In this document: positions 40,710 to 45,527 of the stretch, in pieces
Layout: each line of letters begins with the position of its first letter
Position numbering within the stretch: position 1 is the stretch's first letter
Source of the DNA: Streptomyces sp. MBT65
Lineage (GTDB): Bacteria > Actinomycetota > Actinomycetes > Streptomycetales > Streptomycetaceae
Length of the DNA stretch: 45,527 nt
Direction of reading: 5' to 3'
NCBI RefSeq assembly: GCF_016612545.1
Contig: NZ_JAENRY010000029.1
Coordinates: 1 to 45,527 of the forward strand
Translations under genes and position numbers: made by a program
The notes under the pieces: model-generated
What the model was told of the DNA's origin: nothing
What the model saw: the letters and a program-made list of their open reading frames with translations, nothing else
Databases searched by the model: none

Positions 40710-41921
40710 ATGAGCATCGAGGACGACACCGGGGCCGTGGCCCACGTGCTGGTGGTGGGCGCCTCCGCGTCCGGGCTGACCACGGTGGAGGCCCTCCGGC
40801 GCAAGGGGTACACGGGCCGGATCACGGTGCTCGGCGCCGAGTCGCACGCCCCGTACGACCGTCCGCCGCTGTCCAAGCAGATCCTCTCCGGCGCCTGGGA
40901 CCCCGACCGGGCCGCGCTGCGCAGCGAGGAGATGCTGACCGGCCTGGACACCGAGTTCGTCTACGGCGATCCGGCGGTCGGTCTCGACACCGCGACCCGG
41001 ACCGTGCGCACGGAGTCCGGGCGCGAGCTGAGCGCCGACGCGATCGTGATCGCCACCGGGGTGCGGCCCCGAGTGCTGCCCGGGCAGGGCGAGTTGACCG
41101 GTGTGCATGTGCTGCGCACCCTCGACGACGCGCTCGCCCTGCGCACCGATCTGCTCGCCGGGTCCCGTCTGGTGGTCGTCGGCGAAGGGGTCCTCGGCTC
41201 CGAGATCGCCGCCACGGCAAGGACGTTGGGCCTGGACGTCACCCTGGCGGGCCCGCTGACCGGACCGCTGGCCCTTCAGGTGGGCCCGCTGGTGTCGGGA
41301 CTGCTGGCGGAGCTGCACACGGAACGGGGGGTGCGACTCCGACTCGGGAACGGCGTCACAGGGTTCACCGGTGCCCAAGGCCGCGTCTCCGACGTCGAGT
41401 TGAGCACCGGCGAGGTGCTGCCCGCCGATGTCGTCGTGGTCGCGATCGGGGCGAGTCCGGCGACCGAGTGGCTGGCCGACAGCGGGCTGGAACTCGACAA
41501 CGGCGTGGTGTGCGACTCGCGTTGCCGGGCCGCGCCCGGGATCTACGCCGTCGGCGATGTCGCCCGCTGGCACCACGAGCAGCTCGGCCGGCTGATCCGG
41601 CTGGAGAACCGGACGAACGCCACCGAGCAGGCCATGGCCGTCGCCGGCGCGATCCTCGGCGAGGACCGGCCGTACGAACCGGTGCCGTACTTCTGGACCG
41701 ATCAGTTCGACGCCAAGCTCCAGGTGCACGGGTTCCTGCCGACCGACGCCGAAGTGGACGTCGTGGACGGTGACCTGACGGCCCGTCGGTTCGTCGTGCG
41801 CTACCGCAGCGGCGGCCGGGTCACCGGGATCCTCGGCTGGAACATGCCCAAGCAGGCCAGGCAGCGCCGTCAGGAGATCGTCGACTCGGTTCCCGCCCCC
41901 GTCTCCGCCCCGGCCCACTGA
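40710..41921 (+). CDS. FAD-dependent ferredoxin reductase (P450 redox partner)
   Basis: This 403-residue oxidoreductase passes electrons from NAD(P)H to a ferredoxin. It has an FAD site with GASASG in place of GxGxxG (VLVVGASASGLTTVEAL), PYDRPPLSKQILSG typical of putidaredoxin-reductase relatives, IVIATGVRPR, the NAD site VVVGEGVLGSEIA, and the second FAD contact GIYAVGDVARW. The C-terminal domain contains PYFWTDQFDAKLQVHG. ATG 40710 has GGAGC upstream. The ferredoxin and P450 genes follow, which completes a class I bacterial P450 system. Confidence 0.93.
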   Translation: MSIEDDTGAVAHVLVVGASASGLTTVEALRRKGYTGRITVLGAESHAPYDRPPLSKQILSGAWDPDRAALRSEEMLTGLDTEFVYGDPAVGLDTATRTVRTESGRELSADAIVIATGVRPRVLPGQGELTGVHVLRTLDDALALRTDLLAGSRLVVVGEGVLGSEIAATARTLGLDVTLAGPLTGPLALQVGPLVSGLLAELHTERGVRLRLGNGVTGFTGAQGRVSDVELSTGEVLPADVVVVAIGASPATEWLADSGLELDNGVVCDSRCRAAPGIYAVGDVARWHHEQLGRLIRLENRTNATEQAMAVAGAILGEDRPYEPVPYFWTDQFDAKLQVHGFLPTDAEVDVVDGDLTARRFVVRYRSGGRVTGILGWNMPKQARQRRQEIVDSVPAPVSAPAH

Positions 41922-41939
41922 ACGATCAGGAGAGTTGCC

Positions 41940-42134
41940 ATGAAGGTTGTCGTCGACGAGGACAAGTGCGTCGCCGCCGGACAGTGCGTCGCCGCCGCGA
42001 TGGACGTGTTCGACCAGCGTGACGAGGACGGCATCGTCGTCCTGCTGGACGAGAACCCGCCGGCCGAACTGGCCGACGACGTACGGAACGCGGCGGCCGT
42101 GTGCCCGGCGCTGGCGATCCGTATCGAGGAGTAG
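41940..42134 (+). CDS. [3Fe-4S]-type ferredoxin (P450 partner)
   Basis: This 64-residue acidic ferredoxin has C10, A13, C16 and C55-P56, that is, the CxxCxxC motif with the second Cys replaced by Ala. This is characteristic of the [3Fe-4S] ferredoxins that serve Streptomyces P450s. It begins MKVVVDEDKC and ends CPALAIRIEE. It lies 18 bp after the reductase and 49 bp before the P450 gene, with GGAGAG ahead of the ATG. Confidence 0.95.
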   Translation: MKVVVDEDKCVAAGQCVAAAMDVFDQRDEDGIVVLLDENPPAELADDVRNAAAVCPALAIRIEE

Positions 42135-42183
42135 CAGAGCGTCCCCCGTTCCCCCCACACCCTCACTCGTTGGAGGAAAGACC

Positions 42184-43419
42184 ATGGCCGAGACAGATCT
42201 GGCCGCCCCCGACCCGGAGATCTTCGACTACCCGGGCGTCAAGGACGGCCGGTGCCCGTTCGCTCCGCCGGCCGCGCTTGTCGCCCTGAACGACAAGGCG
42301 CCCGTGTCACGGGGCCGGATCTTCGACGGCAGCACCCCCTGGCTCGTCACGGGGCATGCCGCACAGCGTGTGATCCTTTCGGACCCCCGGGTGAGCTCGG
42401 ACGACAAACAGCCCGGGTTCCCGTTTCCGAACGAGGTCATGAAGGCGACCCATCACCACCACCCGCTGACCATCTTCAACGCGGACGGCGCCGACCACAC
42501 GCGGATCCGCCGCATGATGACGGCTCCGTTCACGCGCAACCGGATGGAGAAGCTGCGGCCGGACATCCAGCGGTTCACCGACGAGCTCATCGACAAGATG
42601 CTGGCGGGCCCCAAGCCGGTGGACCTGGTCACCGCGCTGTCGTTGCCGCTGCCGTCGCTGATGATCTGCGCCCTGCTCGGTGTCCCCTACGAGGACCACG
42701 ACTTCTTCCAGGAGCACGCCTCCTACGCGACCAGGAGCGACAAGACCGTCGAGGAGCAGCAGGCGGCGAACGCGGCGCTGGGCGGCTATCTGGCCAAGCT
42801 GCTCCAGACCAAGGCGGAGGAGCCGACCGACGACGTCGTCTCCGACTTCGCCGCGCGCATCAGGGCCGGGGAGATCACCCTCCCCGACGCCACCCTGCTG
42901 TGCATGATCCTGCTGATCGCCGGTCACGAGACCAGCTCCAGCATGATCACGCTGGGCACCGCCCTGCTCCTGGAGAATCCGGAGCAGTTGGCCGTGCTGC
43001 GGGAGACGGACGACCCGAAGGTCGTCGCGAACGCGGTCGAGGAGATCCTGCGCTATGTGACCGTCCCGCAGCTCGGGCAGCGGCGGATCGCCCGCGAGGA
43101 CATCGAGATCGAGGGCGTGACCATCAAGGCGGGCGAGGGCATCGTCGTCCCGCTGCCCGCGGGCAACTGGGACCCGGCGGCGTTCCCCGAGCCGGAGAAG
43201 TTCGACATCGGCCGGGAGGCGCGCCACCACCACGCGTTCGCCTGGGGCATCCACCAGTGCCTCGGTCAGCAGCTCGCGCGGATCGAGCTCCAGGTCGTGT
43301 ACGGCACGCTCTACCGCCGCATCCCGACCCTGAGCCTCGCGGTCCCCTTCGAGGAGCTCAGTTTCCGCACCGCCGACGATCTCGCCGGCGGCATCCGCGA
43401 GCTGCCCGTCACCTGGTAG
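42184..43419 (+). CDS. Cytochrome P450
   Basis: This 411-residue soluble P450 should hydroxylate an organic substrate with O2 and two electrons. It shows I-helix AGHETSSS, the ExxR pair in EEILRY and the heme-binding loop FAWGIHQCLGQQLA with C359 as ligand. Length and motifs fit class I bacterial P450s; the HHHHPLTIFNADGADHTRIRRM stretch is the C-helix region. Substrate cannot be told from sequence. ATG 42184 has GGAGG about eight bases upstream. Its own ferredoxin and reductase are encoded just before it and SDR enzymes on both sides. Confidence 0.96.
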   Translation: MAETDLAAPDPEIFDYPGVKDGRCPFAPPAALVALNDKAPVSRGRIFDGSTPWLVTGHAAQRVILSDPRVSSDDKQPGFPFPNEVMKATHHHHPLTIFNADGADHTRIRRMMTAPFTRNRMEKLRPDIQRFTDELIDKMLAGPKPVDLVTALSLPLPSLMICALLGVPYEDHDFFQEHASYATRSDKTVEEQQAANAALGGYLAKLLQTKAEEPTDDVVSDFAARIRAGEITLPDATLLCMILLIAGHETSSSMITLGTALLLENPEQLAVLRETDDPKVVANAVEEILRYVTVPQLGQRRIAREDIEIEGVTIKAGEGIVVPLPAGNWDPAAFPEPEKFDIGREARHHHAFAWGIHQCLGQQLARIELQVVYGTLYRRIPTLSLAVPFEELSFRTADDLAGGIRELPVTW

Positions 43420-43451
43420 TCGGGGCAGCTCCCCGCAGTAGGACGATCACC

Positions 43452-43502
43452 ATGACAGCGTCGACAACGGTGTGTGACGCGTACGACAGGAGTCAGGCAT
43501 GA
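43452..43502 (+). CDS. Possible 16-residue leader peptide coupled to the next gene
   Basis: ATG 43452 opens a 16-codon frame (MTASTTVCDAYDRSQA) whose TGA stop overlaps the ATG of the following SDR gene as ATGA. An AGGA lies about ten bases upstream of it. It could be a translated leader that couples ribosomes to the SDR start, or a chance frame; no homology is claimed. Confidence 0.3.
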   Translation: MTASTTVCDAYDRSQA

Positions 43503-44416
43503 GCGAGTTCAGCTTCGAGGGACGCGTCGCCGTCGTCACCGGCGCGGGCCGTGGCCTCGGCCGCGCCTACGCCCGTCTGCTGGCGGAACGCGGGGCGAAG
43601 GTCGTCGTCAACGACCTGGGCGGGACGATGGAGGGCGAGGGCTCGGACGCCGGACCCGCGCAGAAGGTCGTCGACGGGATCGTCGCCGCGGGCGGGGAGG
43701 CGGTGGCCGACACCCACGACGTGTCCACGACCGCGGGCGGCGAGGCCATCATCGGCACCGCGATCGAGACCTTCGGGCGGATCGACGTCCTCGTCAACAA
43801 CGCCGGGATCATCCGCTACGCGGGCCTGCCGGAGATCGAACTCGACAACCTGGAACGGCACTTGGCCGTCCACCTCCTCGGTTCCTTCAACACGATGCGG
43901 GCCGCCTGGCCGCACTTCGTCGAGCAGGGCTACGGCCGGGTCGTCCTCACCACCTCCAGCGGCATGTTCGGCATGGACAACAACCTGTCCTACGCCGCCG
44001 CGAAGGCGGGCACGGTCGGCATGGCGCGCAGCGCGAAGCTGGCGGGCGAGCCGCACAACATCAAGGTCAACCTGATCGCGCCGGCCGCGATGACCCGGAT
44101 GGGCGGCGGCCCCGAGGAGGAGCCCGCCGAGACCGCGGAGGGCATGCCGTACATGCCGTCGTCGGCGGTGGCGCCGATGGTGGCCTATCTCGCGCACGAG
44201 AGCGTCCCGGTGAGCGGGGAGATCTACACGGCCGGCGCGGGCCGGTTCGCGCGGGTCTTCCTGGCCTCGACGGAGGGGTACGCGCACGAGGGCGGCGACG
44301 CCTCCGTGGAGGACGTCGCGAAGAACTGGGACGCGATCAACGACGAGAAGGGGTACTACGTGCCCGCGGACCTGATGGCGTGGTCCGGGTCGTTCCTCAA
44401 GCACCAGTTCGGCTAG
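43499..44416 (+). CDS. SDR family oxidoreductase, MFE-2/HSD17B4-like
   Basis: This 305-residue protein resembles the (3R)-hydroxyacyl-CoA dehydrogenase part of peroxisomal multifunctional enzyme 2: VAVVTGAGRGLGRAYARLLAERGAKVVVNDLG, the extended acidic/glycine insert after it, NNAGIIR, catalytic Ser in TTSSGMFG and YAAAK. This supports oxidation of a hydroxyacyl-CoA, that is, the third step of beta-oxidation after the hydratase and acyl-CoA dehydrogenase of the cluster. ATG 43499 has AGGAGTC just upstream. It is 79 bp after the P450 gene and is followed by a terminator. Confidence 0.9.
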   Translation: MSEFSFEGRVAVVTGAGRGLGRAYARLLAERGAKVVVNDLGGTMEGEGSDAGPAQKVVDGIVAAGGEAVADTHDVSTTAGGEAIIGTAIETFGRIDVLVNNAGIIRYAGLPEIELDNLERHLAVHLLGSFNTMRAAWPHFVEQGYGRVVLTTSSGMFGMDNNLSYAAAKAGTVGMARSAKLAGEPHNIKVNLIAPAAMTRMGGGPEEEPAETAEGMPYMPSSAVAPMVAYLAHESVPVSGEIYTAGAGRFARVFLASTEGYAHEGGDASVEDVAKNWDAINDEKGYYVPADLMAWSGSFLKHQFG

Positions 44417-44423
44417 ACGGGTC

Positions 44424-44454
44424 GGGGGAGGCGGTGAGCCGCCCCGCCTCCCCC
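44424..44454. terminator. Hairpin terminator, 11-bp perfect stem
   Basis: GGGGGAGGCGG (44424-44434) pairs with CCGCCTCCCCC (44444-44454) around a nine-base loop. It lies between the convergent MFE-2-like SDR and methyltransferase genes, closing the cluster. Confidence 0.8.
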
Positions 44455-44461
44455 TGCCTTC

Positions 44462-45187
44462 TCAGTGTGCGCGGCCCACGATCTGCCATTTCGACGGCAG
44501 TTCGATGCGGGCGCCGTCGTCCCTGAACTCGGTGGTGATCAGGGGCAGTTCACCGCTCGCGACGACAGTGAGCCCGGCCGCGCGCAGCAGTTCGGGCACC
44601 TCGTCGTCGGCCACCTCGCCGGGGACGATGCCGTGGCGCAGGACCGGGGCGAGTTTCGCGGGCGGTCCGGCCGGGTCCTGGGCCAGGGCGCCCAGGATCG
44701 GGCGGGCGGCCTCGGCGAGTTCGACGAGGAAGGCGTGGCCGCGCTCCCCGATCAGCGTGGCGATCCCGTCGACCAGCGGCTGCCGGTCGTCGGGCTCGAC
44801 CTGGTGCAGGACGCCCCTCATGTAGACGTTGGCGTCGCCGAGTTCGGCGTGCAGGGTCTCGACCTCGGTCTTGTCGGCGGCGTCCAGCAGCCGGTAGGTG
44901 GCCTGCCCCGCCGGGTCCGCGTGCCGGGCGTGGTCGAGGGCCGCGGCGGACAGGTCGACGCCGACGACATGGGTGAACCGGTCGGCGAGGAACCGGGTCT
45001 GTGTGCCGTTGCCGCAGCCGAGGTCCACCATCTGGAGACCGGGGTCGCGCAACTTCGGTTCGAACAGGGCGAGATGGAGCCCGACGGTCTGTGCCGCCGC
45101 CGCGTCCCAGAAGACGGCTCCCTGTCCGTCGGGCGCCTCGCGCCAGAAACCCTCCCAGGCCTCCCGGTACCGACTGGTCACGCTCAT
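44462..45187 (-). CDS. Class I SAM-dependent methyltransferase
   Basis: This 241-residue methyltransferase has the SAM site VDLGCGNGTQTRFLADRF, the acidic loop VGVDLSAAALDHAR and the later core strand region NVYMRGVLHQVEPDDR. The front MSVTSRYREAWEGFWREAP is typical of a Streptomyces group annotated only as methyltransferase. The acceptor is unknown. ATG 45187 was chosen because GGGGAG lies six bases ahead; the TTG two codons upstream has none. It is convergent with the catabolic cluster, separated by a terminator, so it is probably not part of it. Confidence 0.88.
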   Translation of the reverse strand: MSVTSRYREAWEGFWREAPDGQGAVFWDAAAAQTVGLHLALFEPKLRDPGLQMVDLGCGNGTQTRFLADRFTHVVGVDLSAAALDHARHADPAGQATYRLLDAADKTEVETLHAELGDANVYMRGVLHQVEPDDRQPLVDGIATLIGERGHAFLVELAEAARPILGALAQDPAGPPAKLAPVLRHGIVPGEVADDEVPELLRAAGLTVVASGELPLITTEFRDDGARIELPSKWQIVGRAH

Positions 45188-45367
45188 GCCCAACTCCCCA
45201 GGATGCAGGCCGTTCCGCCGTAAGTGACGGGCCAGTACGGTCTATCGCGCCCCGGTCCTCCTCACAAGCACACGGCGCATTCCTTCACCGCTCATTCGGC
45301 ACGTGTACGCCGATGTGCGCCTCGTGCGCCCCCGCGGTCACCTGCGCTTCAGCGGTGAGCCAGGGCT

Positions 45368-45527
45368 TCAGCGGCGGGGCAGGGCGAGTTCGAACCAGAC
45401 GGTCTTGCCACCGGTCGTACGGCTGGCGCCCCATTCGCGGGCGAGCGCGCCGACCACGTGGAGGCCGCGTCCGTGTTCGTCGTCGGGGCCCGCGCTGAGC
45501 AGGGAGGGCAGGGTGGGGTCGTCGTCG
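45368..45527 (-). CDS. RsbW/HATPase-like anti-sigma regulatory ATPase, C-terminal end (cut by window edge)
   Basis: The last 52 residues of a leftward gene are visible: an acidic run, then DEHGRGLHVVGALAREWGA and SRTTGGKTVWFEL, ending ALPRR. The GRGLHVV phrase is the G-box of the histidine-kinase-like ATPase fold found in Streptomyces anti-sigma regulators (RsbW-like). Such kinases bind or phosphorylate regulators of SigB/F-type sigma factors; a sigma factor of that type is at 0.7-1.5 kb, but 44 kb away, so a link is only a possibility. The stop is TGA at 45370-45368. Confidence 0.8.
   Translation of the reverse strand, partial: DDDPTLPSLLSAGPDDEHGRGLHVVGALAREWGASRTTGGKTVWFELALPRR

Noticed and set aside
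45188..45367. Possible gene in the gap before the partial ATPase gene
   Set aside because: No frame with convincing third-position bias or ribosome site; it contains only a short direct repeat GCTTCAGCGG (around 45348 and 45365).
1..45527. CRISPR arrays, tRNA or rRNA genes, integrases and insertion sequences
   Set aside because: No regularly spaced identical repeats, cloverleaf-like sequences, transposase motifs or terminal inverted repeats with target duplications were seen, although weak tRNA-like sequences cannot be fully excluded by eye.

Overview
The window looks like a piece of a Streptomyces (or close relative) chromosome. Coding third positions are strongly G/C-rich, GTG and TTG starts occur, and the gene families are typical of that group: SigB/F-type sigma factor, DUF6158, DUF6204, PAP2-lipid kinase fusion, RsbW-like ATPase, SMI1 immunity protein. 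No rRNA, tRNA, CRISPR array, integrase or intact insertion sequence was seen.

Layout. (1) 1-10.6 kb holds housekeeping and regulatory genes: the 5' end of an aminotransferase, a putative membrane protein, a general-stress type sigma factor with DUF6158, an ABC-F ATPase, a histidine phosphatase divergent from a PAP2/diacylglycerol-kinase-like fusion (with a four-unit 20-bp repeat between them), a methyltransferase, a VOC protein, a DUF5107/TPR protein, DUF6204, a GNAT acetyltransferase and a LapA-like membrane protein. (2) 10.6-17.5 kb holds peptidases: a secreted S15/CocE-like hydrolase, then a tightly overlapping operon of M55 D-aminopeptidase, M20 peptidase, S9 oligopeptidase and S66 LD-carboxypeptidase, which suggests peptide or peptidoglycan stem-peptide recycling. 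(3) 17.6-19.6 kb holds a membrane-anchored PnrA-like protein, an SMI1/KNR4 immunity-type gene and what looks like an internally deleted polymorphic toxin gene. (4) 20.1-25.8 kb holds two convergent secreted glucanases, a large multidomain GH87 alpha-1,3-glucanase and a GH64 beta-1,3-glucanase. They share a terminator and together look suited to fungal cell-wall lysis.

(5) 26.1-44.4 kb is the most distinctive part, a large accessory catabolic-type cluster. One half carries acyl-CoA chemistry: thioesterase, SDR, acyl-CoA synthetase, enoyl-CoA hydratase, zinc alcohol dehydrogenase, acyl-CoA dehydrogenase, a TetR regulator and a fused 2-oxoacid dehydrogenase E1. The other half carries oxidative chemistry: cyclase-family hydrolase, two NTF2-like proteins, a Baeyer-Villiger monooxygenase, a carboxymuconolactone-decarboxylase-like protein, an SDR, and a complete P450 system of ferredoxin reductase, [3Fe-4S]-type ferredoxin and cytochrome P450, then an MFE-2-like SDR. 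The order hydroxylate, oxidise to ketone, insert oxygen, open, activate with CoA and beta-oxidise fits degradation of a cyclic or terpenoid-like compound, though the substrate cannot be read from sequence. Four divergent promoter regions in this cluster carry related operator-like sequences, which suggests a shared TetR-type regulon.

(6) 44.4-45.5 kb holds a SAM methyltransferase and the 3' end of an RsbW-like ATPase gene cut by the window edge. Convergent gene pairs are often separated by perfect hairpins of 9-20 bp.
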